NCBI GenBank assembly: GCA_964593155.1 | Contig: CAZQHE010000014.1 | Coordinates: 1 to 44,665 of the forward strand | From: JAJRXK01 sp964593155 | Lineage (GTDB): Bacteria > Krumholzibacteriota > Krumholzibacteriia > JAJRXK01 | Length of the DNA stretch: 44,665 bases | Direction: 5' to 3' | Shown: positions 35,154 through 44,573 of the stretch, piece after piece | Layout of the letters: each line of letters starts with the position of its first letter | Position numbering within the stretch: position 1 is the first letter of the stretch | Notes under the pieces: model-generated | What the model was told of the DNA's origin: nothing | The model's database searches: none | The model's input: only the letters and a program-made list of their open reading frames with translations | Program-made: the position numbers and the translations under genes

Positions 35154-37427
35154 TCACGACCCGCGCTTCCGGAAGGGCAACACGCGGCTCACCTCGCGGT
35201 CGGAGATCCGGTCTCGCACGGTGACCACCAGCACGTAGTCGCCGGGACCGAGGTCGGAGACGTCCACCCGCGTGCCCTTGACCACCAGGCCCTCGGCCGA
35301 AGTGCCCGTGCGTTCCTCGAGGAAGGTCATCGTCATGGGCTCGATACGTTCGAGGTCCTCGCGGCGGAAGTCCTCGCTCAGCACGGTGAGGTTGCGCACC
35401 TCGCGGTTGCTCGCGAAGACCTCGTAGGTCACGTCGAACCGGGTGAGTCCGATGTCGTCGGTGCCGAGATTGCGCACCTCGAAGTACACGGCCACCGCCC
35501 GCGCCGCGGCGGGCACGCGCAGGTCCGGAGCGGGAATCACGGCCTGCCGGAACTTCACGTAACGCAGGGGCACACCCGACCCGGGACGGTACACGTCGAG
35601 CGCGGTGGCGAGCTGCAGGTCGCTCATCTCGAGGATCGACGGCGGCTCGGTGGGCGGGACCTCGACCTCGAGCGTCAGGGCATCGCGACCCACCCCGCCG
35701 GGGCCGGTCGCCTCGACCGCCACCCGGTAGCGGCCCGACGGCAGGCGCGCGCCGATCGGCACCACGTAGGGATCGAGCACGTCGCTCGAGCTCGTCCAGC
35801 CCACGCGGCCGTGCAGGAGGTCGCGGCGCATGTCGTCGTCGACGACCTCCTTGCGGTAGTCGAGCCGCCGGTTGCCTTCGTCGTACACCGCCCATTCGAT
35901 GGTCGCCAGCGAGTCGAGGCCCGCGCCCCCGTTCTCGGCCGGGTCGATCGAGGAGGCCAGCACGAACTGGTCGGTGGGCCGCAGACCGATGTAGGTCTCG
36001 AGCACGGCCGAGTCGTCACCGCGCGGGAAGACCGCACGGCTCACCGCCAGACGGAAGGGCGTGGCCGGTTCCGGCGGCTGCGGCAGATAGATCGGCTGCT
36101 GCCGGCGGATGACCTGGGCGTTGTAGGCGCTGTCGGTGCCGTAGGTCCACCGCTTGTTGCGCGACTCGTCGGTGAAGACCAGGCTGAAGGCGAAGCCGCG
36201 TTCCTCGTAACCCCATACCCAGATCGGAACGTTCGTCGGAATGGTCTCGCCGGGTGAGAACCGGAAGCCGCGCGCCGACAGATCGCTGAGCACGCTTCCC
36301 GGTCCTCCGGAATCGTAGTAGGTCTTCTCGGGACGCCCCCAGCGCACCAGCGCGTCGCCCATGGGCGTGTCCCAGCCGCGGAGTCCGGCCTCGGGATCGC
36401 CGAACAGGACGTCGGCCTCCACCAGCCGTGACCAGTACCGTAGTCGCTGCGGGTTGAAGATCTGGGCCGGTCGATCGTTCTGCTGGTTCCAGTAGACCTG
36501 CACCACCTGCGCGCGCAGCGTCGAGTCGGTGAGGGCCTTCTCCCAGTCGAGCTCCTCGCCCGGCGTCGGATCCTCGCCCACCCGGTGCAGCGCCTGACGC
36601 GCGACCTCACGGGGGAAGCGCCGTTCGGCCAGACGGGCCAGGTCCATTTCGTCGAGAAAACCGGTCGCGGCCTCGAAGACCGCGGCCACCGCCGGATCGC
36701 AGCGGTCGAGGGCCTCGCCGAAGGCGCGGGTGGCGCCGTCCATGTCGTCGAGGCCGTAGCTGGCCAGCCCTTCCAGGAACAGGCTCGACTCGGACTCGGG
36801 TTCGAGCTGTCCGAGCGCGCGGGCCGCGCGCCGCGCGAGCTCGTGGTCGCGCAGGGCCACGGCCGACACCGCGACGCCGTACCAGGCCTCGACGTCGGTG
36901 TTGTCGGACTGGACCGCGCGCACGAACGATCGCCGGGCCTGCTCGAAGCGCTCGGTGTCCATGCGCCGGCGCGCCTCGAGGTAATGGAAACGCCCGAGAA
37001 GAGTGTGGGCCCGCGCGTCGTCGGGGTTGGTCGACGCGATTTCCTCGATCCATCGGAGCGTGTCGCCCGTGTAGCGCATGCGGTGCGCCGTCGCCGCCCG
37101 CAGGCTCGCCGCCTCGAAGCTCTTCGTGCCGTCGTGCGTGGCCTCTTCGAGCAGGTCGAGGGCGCGACGGCGGTGCTTGGCCAGATCGGTGGCCAGGTAC
37201 AGCTGTCCCAGCCGGTAGGCCAGATCGCCCCGCCGGCCCTCCTCGGCCCGGTCGTACCGGGTCTGCACGCTGTCGATGCGCGCGAAGAGGGCCCCGTCGT
37301 CGAGGTTCTCACCCTCGATCGGCAGCGGGTGATCGCCGAGCGACAGGCTGGCCCGCGCCGGGGCCGCGCAGACCCCTGCGACGGCCAGGAACAGCAGGAT
37401 CGGCCGGATGTACGCAGTCGCGAGCAT
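35154..37427 (-). CDS. Secreted or lipoprotein-like GWxTD-domain protein with TPR region
   Basis: 757 residues. Signal peptide IRPILLFLAVAGVCAAPARA (no lipobox after cleavage). Residues about 40-290 contain TPR-like helical repeats (LAYRLGQLYLATDLAKHRRR, AHTLLGRFHYLEARRRMDTE, AWYGVAVSAVALRDHELARR). The GWxTD domain follows, with LRGWDTPMGDALVRWGRPEK, where Pro replaces the common Asp. The C-terminal about 250 residues are beta-rich, with a closing GDYVLVVTVRDRISDREVSR. GWxTD proteins occur in Acidobacteria, Gemmatimonadota and related phyla; their function is unknown. The start is ATG 37425-37427; an inverted repeat lies 6 nt further upstream. Confidence 0.85.
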   Translation of the reverse strand: MLATAYIRPILLFLAVAGVCAAPARASLSLGDHPLPIEGENLDDGALFARIDSVQTRYDRAEEGRRGDLAYRLGQLYLATDLAKHRRRALDLLEEATHDGTKSFEAASLRAATAHRMRYTGDTLRWIEEIASTNPDDARAHTLLGRFHYLEARRRMDTERFEQARRSFVRAVQSDNTDVEAWYGVAVSAVALRDHELARRAARALGQLEPESESSLFLEGLASYGLDDMDGATRAFGEALDRCDPAVAAVFEAATGFLDEMDLARLAERRFPREVARQALHRVGEDPTPGEELDWEKALTDSTLRAQVVQVYWNQQNDRPAQIFNPQRLRYWSRLVEADVLFGDPEAGLRGWDTPMGDALVRWGRPEKTYYDSGGPGSVLSDLSARGFRFSPGETIPTNVPIWVWGYEERGFAFSLVFTDESRNKRWTYGTDSAYNAQVIRRQQPIYLPQPPEPATPFRLAVSRAVFPRGDDSAVLETYIGLRPTDQFVLASSIDPAENGGAGLDSLATIEWAVYDEGNRRLDYRKEVVDDDMRRDLLHGRVGWTSSSDVLDPYVVPIGARLPSGRYRVAVEATGPGGVGRDALTLEVEVPPTEPPSILEMSDLQLATALDVYRPGSGVPLRYVKFRQAVIPAPDLRVPAAARAVAVYFEVRNLGTDDIGLTRFDVTYEVFASNREVRNLTVLSEDFRREDLERIEPMTMTFLEERTGTSAEGLVVKGTRVDVSDLGPGDYVLVVTVRDRISDREVSRVLPFRKRGS

Positions 37428-37432
37428 CGTGG

Positions 37433-37449
37433 GTTCCCGCGGTGGGAAC
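37433..37449. repeat. Inverted repeat GTTCCC-GCGGT-GGGAAC
   Basis: 6-bp arms around GCGGT, the same centre as the palindromes at 18781 and 18818. It lies immediately upstream of the GWxTD start and in the divergent gap with the gene at 37572. Confidence 0.5.
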
Positions 37450-37571
37450 GTGGGGTTGGAACGTGGTCACGATAGACCAGCCCCGCCCCCCGGCACAAGC
37501 CGCGCCCGGCTTTCGGCCGCCGGCGCCGCGGGTTACCATGGCCCGCGAGTCCACAGAGGAGGAGTCCGACC

Positions 37572-38006
37572 ATGGCCGAACTTCCGTCGCGCACCCATGC
37601 CCACCTCGTGGTGGCCGCCGTCCGGGTCCTCGATCACACCGAGAACCACCCGCCCACCGACACCGAGATCGCCGCGCTCCTGCGCTGGCACGAGGACAAG
37701 GTCCGCGTGGTGACCCACGGACTGGAGCAGTTCGGGGCCCTCGAGGCCATCAAGTCGCCCTTCGAGGTGCGTTACCGGGTCGGCGACCACACCCGACTCG
37801 ACGAGCTGCGCGAGGACGACGTCGACGACAGCATCTCGCGCGAGATGAAGGAGTGGGAACAGCGCTCGAAGAGCGACCAGGAGAACCTCGAACGCATGTT
37901 CGGCTCGATGCCGGGCGCCGGTCGGAAGAAGGACCCCACCGAGGGGCTGGAGAAGGACTTCGGCGAGTTCTCGCGACGCAAGCCGAAGGATCCCTTCGAG
38001 GGCTGA
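37572..38006 (+). CDS. Hypothetical protein with winged-helix-like N-terminus
   Basis: 144 residues. Residues about 10-65 (HLVVAAVRVLDHTENHPPTD, EIAALLRWHEDKVRVVTHGL) look like a small helix-turn-helix/winged-helix fold followed by a beta wing (GALEAIKSPFEVRYRVGDH). The C-terminal half is highly charged and probably helical or disordered, ending in a Lys/Pro-rich tail. A strong GAGGAGG Shine-Dalgarno sits just upstream of ATG 37572. It lies upstream of rpmB, which has its own promoter. No known family is recognised; DNA or RNA binding is only a guess. Confidence 0.7.
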   Translation: MAELPSRTHAHLVVAAVRVLDHTENHPPTDTEIAALLRWHEDKVRVVTHGLEQFGALEAIKSPFEVRYRVGDHTRLDELREDDVDDSISREMKEWEQRSKSDQENLERMFGSMPGAGRKKDPTEGLEKDFGEFSRRKPKDPFEG

Positions 38007-38012
38007 GCCCCC

Positions 38013-38040
38013 TTGCCGCGACGCCGGAATGCGCTACACT
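38013..38040 (+). promoter_or_regulatory. Sigma70 promoter of rpmB
   Basis: TTGCCG (38013-38018), 16-nt spacer, TACACT (38035-38040), leaving an 80-nt leader before the rpmB ATG. Confidence 0.6.
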
Positions 38041-38122
38041 TTGCGTTCTGTGCCGCGACCCCGTCGCGGACGAAGGTTTCCATGCCCGGCCGCGCCGGGC
38101 CGTGCCCCGCGAGGTCAGGACC

Positions 38123-38359
38123 ATGTCGAAGCGTTGCCAGGTGACCGGCAAGGCCCCGATCACGGGCCACAACGTCAGCCACGCCCACAACGTGAGCAAG
38201 CGCCGCTTCCTGCCGAACCTGCAGAAGAAGCGATTCTGGAGCCACGAGGAGAAGCGCTGGGTCACGCTGACCGTCAGCGCCCGCGGCATCCGCACCATCT
38301 CAAAGCGCGGTATCGACACCGTCCTGCGCGACATCCGGGCCCGCGGCGAGAAGGTCTGA
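38123..38359 (+). CDS. rpmB: 50S ribosomal protein L28
   Basis: 78 residues, normal length. MSKRCQVTGKAPITGHNVSH and the basic region VSKRRFLPNLQKKRFW are typical of L28; the rest (LTVSARGIRTISKRGID) also fits. The first zinc-binding Cys is present (RCQVTG) but the full four-Cys set is absent, so this looks like the zinc-independent form. AGGTCAGGA precedes the ATG. It is followed by a strong hairpin terminator and has its own promoter. Confidence 0.97.
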   Translation: MSKRCQVTGKAPITGHNVSHAHNVSKRRFLPNLQKKRFWSHEEKRWVTLTVSARGIRTISKRGIDTVLRDIRARGEKV

Positions 38360-38397
38360 CTTCCGCCCGCGCCTGGCGAAAACCCAGCGAAACAGCG

Positions 38398-38425
38398 GAG
38401 CCCCCGTCGACCGACGGGGGCTCTT
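38398..38425 (+). terminator. Hairpin terminator of rpmB (possibly bidirectional)
   Basis: 11-bp stem GAGCCCCCGTC / GACGGGGGCTC with a 4-nt loop. The plus-strand tail TTCGCGTTCC is poor in T, but the stem is strong and lies between the convergent rpmB and desaturase genes. Confidence 0.65.
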
Positions 38426-38458
38426 CGCGTTCCGGGGCCCGGGGGCTCCGGCAGGCCC

Positions 38459-39520
38459 TCAGACCGCGGTGGTGGCCGGCGGCCGGGCCGAGGTCTCGGC
38501 TTCGAGGTCCCAGTCCCGGTGCGGCGTGCGATTGCGCACGAACCAGTCCCACAGGATCTCGCCGTAGCCGTGGTTCTCGATCCCGTGCTTCTCGAAGTAG
38601 GGCCGCAGCAGCCGGTTCAGCGCGGGCAGGTTGTAGAAGGGCACGCTCTGGAAGTAGTGGTGCTCGAGGTGGAAGTTCGAGTACAGGAACACGAAGTGCC
38701 AGAAGGCGTTGCCGTCGACCCGCGTGCTCCACTCGCGCGGGTCGGTGGGATCGATCCGGTAGTGCTGGCCCAGCCGGTTCAACGTGAAGGCCACCGGGAA
38801 CACCAGGAAGTACGGGACGAAGTACACCCGCGCCGCCACCGCCCAGCCGGCGAAGACCACCAGCGCCGCCGCGATCGCCAGATGACCGACGATGGTCACC
38901 GAGCGCTCGATCGCGATCTTCCGCCGCAGCGCCGGCTCGTAGGTGGCCGTCTCCTTCTTCGCCGCCCGGAAGTAGATGGGGAACAGCGCCGGCGTCATGT
39001 ACAGCGCCTTGTACCAGCGCGTGTGCTTCTTCGGCGAGAGGTGCGCTCGCTTGGGGTCTTCGACGTCGCTGCCCAGGTTCTCGTGGTGATCGATGTGCCA
39101 GCGGAAGAACTGTGACGAGCTGATCCCGCTGGGGAAGGCGTACAGCCAACCCAGGAAGGCGTTCAGCCGCGGGCGGCGCTTGGCGAAGATCGCGTTGTGC
39201 ACCTGCTCGTGCAGCAGCACCGTGAAGTTGAACACGGTGAAGCCCTGCAGCACCGCGGCCGGGATCCACAGCCACCAGTGGCTGGTCGAGGCACTGATCG
39301 CGACGCACACGCCCAGCAGCAGGAACTGGCGGGCCACGATCGCGAAGTGCCGCACGGGATCGCGGCGGTGCAGGCGCTTGAGTTCGTCCTGCGGCAGCTC
39401 CTGACCGAGTTCGCGGCGCAGGTCGTGGGCCGCGCGGGCGTAGCTGCGCGATTTCAGGCGCGGTCGCCGGGGATGCGGCGGCGCCGTGGTGGCCTGCGGT
39501 GTCGTCGGTGTGGCGCTCAT
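38459..39520 (-). CDS. Membrane fatty acid desaturase
   Basis: 353 residues. Di-iron desaturase with three histidine boxes: HEQVHN, HIDHHEN and HLEHH; hydrophobic segments lie between (VARQFLLLGVCVAISAS, IAAALVVFAGWAVAARVYF). It would introduce double bonds into acyl chains at the inner membrane. The ATG at 39518-39520 was chosen because the upstream extension is Arg/Pro-rich antisense sequence. Substrate (acyl lipid, carotenoid or sphingolipid type) cannot be told apart. It is convergent with rpmB. Confidence 0.88.
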   Translation of the reverse strand: MSATPTTPQATTAPPHPRRPRLKSRSYARAAHDLRRELGQELPQDELKRLHRRDPVRHFAIVARQFLLLGVCVAISASTSHWWLWIPAAVLQGFTVFNFTVLLHEQVHNAIFAKRRPRLNAFLGWLYAFPSGISSSQFFRWHIDHHENLGSDVEDPKRAHLSPKKHTRWYKALYMTPALFPIYFRAAKKETATYEPALRRKIAIERSVTIVGHLAIAAALVVFAGWAVAARVYFVPYFLVFPVAFTLNRLGQHYRIDPTDPREWSTRVDGNAFWHFVFLYSNFHLEHHYFQSVPFYNLPALNRLLRPYFEKHGIENHGYGEILWDWFVRNRTPHRDWDLEAETSARPPATTAV

Positions 39521-39591
39521 GGAGTCGGGGCCCCGGGGGTGCGACGGGGATGACAGTCTAGCAGAGCGCCGAAAGGACCCGCAAACGCGGG

Positions 39592-40269
39592 TCAGAACCA
39601 GTCGTGGGGGATCCCCTCGGCCAGGTGCAGGTGGAACGAGGCGGTGAAGTGGGCGAAATTGCCCGAGACCCCGTCGCCGGCGTCGATGCGGCCCACGTCG
39701 GCGCCCAGGGCGATCGAGACGTCGTGGGCGATCGCGAACTCCCAGCCCGCGCCCATGAGCAGCAGGACACCCCACTCGTCGCCGGTCAGCGTGGTTCCGG
39801 TGTCGTCGTCGACGTCGGCAGCGACCCGCCCGTAGCCCAGGCCGGCCTCGAGCGAGAAGCCGGCGTCGAGCGGGTAGAGCTGCGCGGCGAGCACCGCCGA
39901 GCCGAGGTAGCGGTCGGTGGGCTCGGTCCAGCCGGGCTCACTGCTCGCGCCTTCTTCGACCGCCACGCTGTCGGCGCTGTCCACGGCCCGCCGCCACACC
40001 CCGTACTCGGCCGTGAGCAGCACGTTGCTGCGGGCGAACCATCCCAGCCGCCCGCGCAGGACCCGGCCGCCGCCCACCCAGCTCGAGGTGGCACTCCGCT
40101 CGCCCTGCTGCACGCTGAACTTGCCGCTGGCGCTGCCCACCACCAGTCCGAGGATCCAGCCCTGTCGCGGGGTGTGCGCCTCCCGCACGCGGTGTTCGGC
40201 CACCGCGGCGTGTGGCCAGACGCTCGCCAGCAACGACAGGAAGATGATCGCCACGACACGACGGTGCAC
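39592..40269 (-). CDS. Predicted outer-membrane beta-barrel protein
   Basis: 225 residues starting at GTG 40267-40269 with GGTGGAG before it. Signal peptide VVAIIFLSLLASVWPHAAVA, then amphipathic strand patterns: GWILGLVVGSASGKFSVQQG, SNVLLTAEYGVWRR, SAVLAAQLYP, FSLEAGLGYGRVAAD, WEFAIAHDVSIALGADVGRI and a C-terminal FTASFHLHLAEG. Resembles small OmpW/Ail-type barrels; no specific family assigned. Its neighbours (desaturase, DUF3536 protein) give no functional hint. Confidence 0.65.
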   Translation of the reverse strand: MHRRVVAIIFLSLLASVWPHAAVAEHRVREAHTPRQGWILGLVVGSASGKFSVQQGERSATSSWVGGGRVLRGRLGWFARSNVLLTAEYGVWRRAVDSADSVAVEEGASSEPGWTEPTDRYLGSAVLAAQLYPLDAGFSLEAGLGYGRVAADVDDDTGTTLTGDEWGVLLLMGAGWEFAIAHDVSIALGADVGRIDAGDGVSGNFAHFTASFHLHLAEGIPHDWF

Positions 40270-40346
40270 CGGAACTCCACCCCGCGCGCCGCCGCGTGCG
40301 GCCCGGATCGGGGCACCGCTCGAGCGTGCAATCACCGGGCCGGGGT

Positions 40347-42924
40347 TCAGACCTTCGAGGGACGGCGCGATCTGCCGACCGGCTTCTTCGCCTTCTTCGT
40401 CCGGGCGATCGCGGCCCCGAGCACGCCCGGCGCGAAGCCCAGGCGGTCGGCCAGCCGCTCCAGGCGGGCAACGTGGTCGCCGCCCGGAACCGTCGCCGAT
40501 TCCGGATCGAGCAGCGCATCGTGGTAGGCGAGCTGAGCCGGACCCAGCTCGAGCTGCAGGCGCATGGTCTCGGCCGTGCTCAGCAGGTCGTCGATCTGCC
40601 GCAGCGAGGCGTCGACCCCGGGCGTGTCGCCCTCGCGCAGGGCATCACCCATGGCGCGCACGCGCTCCTCGAGCATGCGCTGCAGGTGCCGGCGCGCGAC
40701 CGGCGAGTCGAGCCGGACGTCACGCGNNNNNNNNNNCGTCACGCGCCAGGGCGTCGCGGACCACCTTCACCGCGCGGGCGTGGGCCCGGGGATCGGTGTC
40801 GTCGGCGTGCTCGAGGAACTCGCGCTCGAACTGCTTGCGCAGGGTGAAGCTCGTGGCCGCGCGTAGCTCCTCGGGCAGCTCCATGCCCATCTCGTGCAGC
40901 GAGCGCAGGACCTCGCGGTTCTCCTCGTACAGTTCCGAATAGGCAGCGCTGAAGCGGTCGATCACTTCCTGGAAGACCAGCTGCAGCAGGTCCTGCCGTC
41001 CGGACTCGAGCAGATCGGCCGCGCCGAATCGGCGCGCTCCGGGTAGCGTCTCCACCTCGCGCCGAAGGGCCTCGGCATCGCTCTCCTCGAAGGCGTCGTG
41101 CAGCGTGTGCTGCATCGACTCGAAGCCCTCGGAATCGAAAGGCGCCACCATGGTCACGAAGTCGAGTGCGCCGGTGTGCAGCATGGCCACCTGCAGGTCC
41201 TCGCGGTGCGCGGTGCGCTCGTGTTCGAGCACGAAGTGACCGGTGACCAGGCGCAGGTCACCACGTTCGCGCAGGTGGAAGGAGCGGCGCTCGAAGCGGT
41301 GCAACGCGATGCGCCCCTCCTCGGGTGGCGGCGCCAGCAGCGACGACATGGCCAGGTGGGCCACGACACGCTCGGGCGTCACGCGTACGACCAGGGCGTC
41401 GCGCCGGAAGACGTCGGCGCCGGTCCCTCGCCGGCGATCGTTGCTGCGCGCCTTCGACAGTTCACGCTCGAAGGCCGTGCGGCACGACGTTCCTCCGAGT
41501 TCCTCCCACAGCTCGAGTGCGCGGCCGGCGTAGCGCAGGATCTGCACCGTCTCCAGACCACCGATGTCGTCGAAGAACCAGCCACAGCTGGTGTACATGA
41601 GCATGCACTGGTGCTGCATCTCGAGCAGCCCCAGCACGAGCTGGCGCTGCGCGGCGTCCAGCTCGTGCTTGGCGTGGCGCTCGAAGAAGGCGTCGCGGGC
41701 CACGGGATCGTCGTCGAGCAGCAGGGCCACGTAGTCGTCGCGGGCTGCCCAGGGATCGACCAGGAGATCGGCGGTCCGTTCGAGGAAGAACTCGCGTCCG
41801 CCGTCTCGGACCCGGTCGAGTGCGTACCGCAGCGGTCCGCGCCAGCGCTGCTGCGTGGGCGCGCCGGGGTCGATGCGGCAACTGCAGTCGCGGATCCACC
41901 GACCCACGCCGTGCGCGCAACTCCAGCTCGTGCCCTCGCCGAAGGGACCCTCGTCGAGTTCGACCTCCCAGGTGGGCGGATGCTCCTCGAGGAAGGCACC
42001 GTAGTTGGTGACCTTCATCCCCTCGGCGGGGATCTCGAGCTCGAGCGCCCACACCAGGGCGAGGTTGCCGAAACCGACGTGGTGGCCGGCCGTCTCGCCG
42101 TCGACCGCCAGGTGGACCAGCTGCGGGTGCTGTCGGCCCTCGTCGAAGGCGTGCGTGGCCGCGCGCGCGAGGTTCTTGCCGTCCTCGAGCGCGCCACCGA
42201 ACGACACCGACTGCGCCAACGGCCCGTCGTAGAAGAAGACGGCGATCGAGCGCCCCGACCCGTCGCGGTGCCGGTAGCGGTACGGCCGCGAGGGGTCGAC
42301 GCGGCCACCGCGCACGTCGTGCCAGCGGGTCTCTCCCTCGGCCCGGACGCGCCCGGCCTGCAGCGGCGCCAGGATCACGTAGGTGAGATCCTCGTCGATC
42401 AGGCTCTCGAGCACCTCGTGGTTGGCCGCGGTCTCGGCCAGCCACAGCGACTCGGGTCGCCGGCCGAAGCGGTGCTCGAACTCGCGCATTCCCCAGCGGA
42501 TCTGCGTGCGCTGGTCGTGGCGGTCGGCCAGCGCCAGGATCATGTGGTTGTAGCATTGCGCGATGGCGTTGCCGTGACCGTCGTTGCGGGCGGCGCTGCG
42601 CCGATCGGCCTGGACGATGCGGCGCAAGGTCTGTGGATCGTTGCGCTCCATCCAACGCAGCAACGTGGGCCCGAAGTTGAACGACACGTGCTCGTAGTTG
42701 TTCACGATCCGCAGGATGCGGCCGCGTTCGTCGTGGATCCGGGCGGCGGCGTTCGACGCGTAGCACTCGGCGTCGATCCGCTCGTTCCAGTCGTGGAAGG
42801 GTCGGGCGCTCGGCTCGCGCTCGACCTCGTCGGTCCACGGGTTCTCGCGTGGAGGCTGGTAGAAATGGCCGTGGAAGACGAACCACGCGCGGGGGTCGGT
42901 GGCGTCGCGCTTGTCAGTGTTCAC
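40347..42924 (-). CDS. GH57-like/DUF3536 alpha-glucan-active protein, interrupted by an assembly gap
   Basis: GTG start at 42922-42924. The N-terminal domain (about 1-350) is GH57-like: HGHFYQPPRENPW, SLWLAETAANHEVLE with the likely nucleophile Glu, and HLAVDGETAGHH. The remainder is the DUF3536-type C-terminal region (CGWFFDDIGGLETVQIL, SFTLRKQFEREF). It is broken at 40727-40736 by ten N, and the downstream part (from RLDSPVARRHLQ to the stop at 40347) is in another frame as assembled. Removing the N and one copy of the flanking 9-mer restores a single 852-residue frame reading VVRDALARDVRLDSPVAR. It overlaps the glgC 3' end by 11 nt, which links it to glycogen or alpha-glucan metabolism. 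Exact substrate unknown. Confidence 0.85.
40718..40745. other. Scaffold gap (10 N) flanked by an identical 9-mer
   Basis: CGTCACGCG occurs at 40718-40726 and again at 40737-40745, either side of the N run. This looks like two contig ends that overlap but were joined with filler; collapsing 19 nt keeps the frame of the surrounding gene. Confidence 0.85.
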
Positions 42925-44179
42925 GGGCGGCGGTGTGCTCCGGGGGGTGCGTGGCGCGGGGAACGACGGTGATTCCGGTGCTGGTGACGATCGAACCCGG
43001 GACGACCGGATCGTGTTCCGGCGTGATCCGGGCCCCGGCGGGGATCTGCGCGTTCTTGTCGATGATCGCCCGCACGATCTCGGCGCCGGGAGCGATGGTG
43101 ACGTTGTCCTGGATGATGGACTCGACCACCCGGGCTCCCGCGTCGACGAAGACGTTGCGACCGATCACGCTGTCGCGCACGTAGCCTCCGGCAACGATCG
43201 AGCCGCCGGCGAGGATCGAGTCGACGGCCATTCCGCGACGGTTCGATTCGTCGAAGACGAACTTGGCCGGCGGATCGGCGAAGCTCGCAGTGTGGATCGG
43301 CCAGTCCCAGTTGTACAGGTTCAAGCGCGGCTGCACCTGCCGCAGGTCCATGTTGGCGTCGTAGTAGGCCTCGATGCTCCCGATGTCGCGCCAGTAGGCC
43401 CGTTCGAACTCGCGCTCGCTCGGAATGCGATTGCGCCGGAAGTCGTAGGCGAACATCGGCTCGCGGTCGAGCAGGTACGGGAGCACGTCGCGGCCGAAGT
43501 CGTTGTCGCTGCCGTCGTCGTCGGCGTCGTGCAGCAGCGCGTGCTCGAGCACCTCGGGATCGAACAGGTAGTTGCCCATCGACACCAGCGCGTGGCTCTC
43601 GTTGCCCGGGATCGGCCGCGGGTTCGCCGGCTTCTCCTGGAAGCCCACGATGCGCCCCTTGTCGTCGACCTCGATCACCCCGAACGACGTCGCCTCCTCC
43701 ACCGGCACCGCCAGGGCGGCCACCGTCACGGCCGCCTTGCGCGTGTGGTGGAAGTCGACCATCTGCCCGACGTTCATCTTGTAGATGTGATCGGCACCGA
43801 ACACCGCGACCACCTCGGCCGGACAGCGGCGGAGCAGGTGCAGGTTCTGGTGCACGGCGTTGGCCGTTCCGCAGTACCAGCTCGATCCCGTCTGCATCTG
43901 CGCCGGAACGGCCACCAGGAACGAGTCACGCCCCTGCATGCGGATCCACGCCCGCTGCAGGTGCTCGATCAGCGACTGGGCCTTGTACTGCGTCAGCACG
44001 TAGATCCTGTCGACACCCGAGTTCACCAGGTTCGACAGCACGAAGTCGATGACGCGGTAGCGGCCGGCGAAGGGAACGGCCGGCTTGCTGCGGTCCCGCG
44101 TCAGGGGGAGCAACCGGCGCCCTTCTCCGCCGGCGAGGACGACGGCGAGCACACCAGCAGCACTGCGGGATCGGACCAT
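42914..44179 (-). CDS. glgC: Glucose-1-phosphate adenylyltransferase
   Basis: 421 residues. Makes ADP-glucose for glycogen synthesis. N-terminal VLAGGEGRRLLPLTRDRSKP (nucleotide-binding), VPFAGRYRVIDFVLSN (allosteric/phosphate region), WYCGTANAVHQN, FGADHIYKM, FGVIEVDDKGRIVGFQEKP and YWRDIGSIEAYYDANMDL; the C-terminal beta-helix follows with repeats such as VRDSVIGRNVFV and AIIDKNAQIPAGARI. ATG 44177-44179 gives the usual family length; no strong Shine-Dalgarno is seen. The overlap with the DUF3536 gene suggests one operon. Confidence 0.95.
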   Translation of the reverse strand: MVRSRSAAGVLAVVLAGGEGRRLLPLTRDRSKPAVPFAGRYRVIDFVLSNLVNSGVDRIYVLTQYKAQSLIEHLQRAWIRMQGRDSFLVAVPAQMQTGSSWYCGTANAVHQNLHLLRRCPAEVVAVFGADHIYKMNVGQMVDFHHTRKAAVTVAALAVPVEEATSFGVIEVDDKGRIVGFQEKPANPRPIPGNESHALVSMGNYLFDPEVLEHALLHDADDDGSDNDFGRDVLPYLLDREPMFAYDFRRNRIPSEREFERAYWRDIGSIEAYYDANMDLRQVQPRLNLYNWDWPIHTASFADPPAKFVFDESNRRGMAVDSILAGGSIVAGGYVRDSVIGRNVFVDAGARVVESIIQDNVTIAPGAEIVRAIIDKNAQIPAGARITPEHDPVVPGSIVTSTGITVVPRATHPPEHTAAREH

Positions 44180-44385
44180 GGTGAAGGGGGCCGGGGACCA
44201 CGGTGACCGACGGCCGGGCCCGGGAGTGGCGACCGCCGGCGGGCTGTACTCTAGGACACGACGCCTCGGGTGCCAACACCGGACACCACGATCCCGGACG
44301 AATCGCCGTGAGAGTGGCTGCAACGGTGGAGAAACGGCGTGCCACCGGACGCAGGACGCCAGAGCGGACGCCCCGGAACGAACGA

Positions 44386-44413
44386 ACCCTCCGGCCGCCA
44401 TCGGCCGGAGGGT
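44386..44413 (-). terminator. Strong 12-bp hairpin, terminator-like
   Basis: ACCCTCCGGCCG (44386-44397) pairs perfectly with 44402-44413 around CCAT. On the minus strand the following sequence is TCGTTCGTTCC, a weak T-rich tail. It would end a transcript coming from the tRNA-Asp side, upstream of glgC. Confidence 0.5.
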
Positions 44414-44570
44414 CCCGCAGGAAGCACCGACGCCCCGGTGGAGGATTGGGCGCCCTGCTTCAGGCGGAAACGTAAACACGGGCTCCGGGATTCCGCCAGA
44501 CGACGAAACTGTGAACCCGGACACGATTCCGCCCCCCTGAAGGGCGTTCCCAGGAATCGGTCGCAACGAA
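44414..44570 (-). ncRNA. Candidate structured non-coding RNA (unassigned)
   Basis: No gene is seen in 44180-44610. Within it, two further stem-loops lie between the tRNA-Asp terminator and the 44386 hairpin: CGATTCC/GGAATCG (44524-44530 with 44553-44559) enclosing an inner GCCC/GGGC stem, and GGCGGAA/TTCCGCC (44463-44469 with 44491-44497). A run of hairpins ending in a terminator-like stem fits a small RNA on the minus strand, or a leader. No Rfam family is confidently recognised. Confidence 0.25.
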
Positions 44571-44573
44571 GAA

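Noticed and set aside
40347..40742. Separate small gene left of the N gap
   Set aside because: It is the C-terminal part of the DUF3536 protein; collapsing the duplicated 9-mer rejoins the frames.
44414..44570. Assignment of the hairpin region as 6S RNA
   Set aside because: Stems and length are suggestive, but the conserved 6S bulge sequences could not be recognised with confidence, so it is left unassigned.
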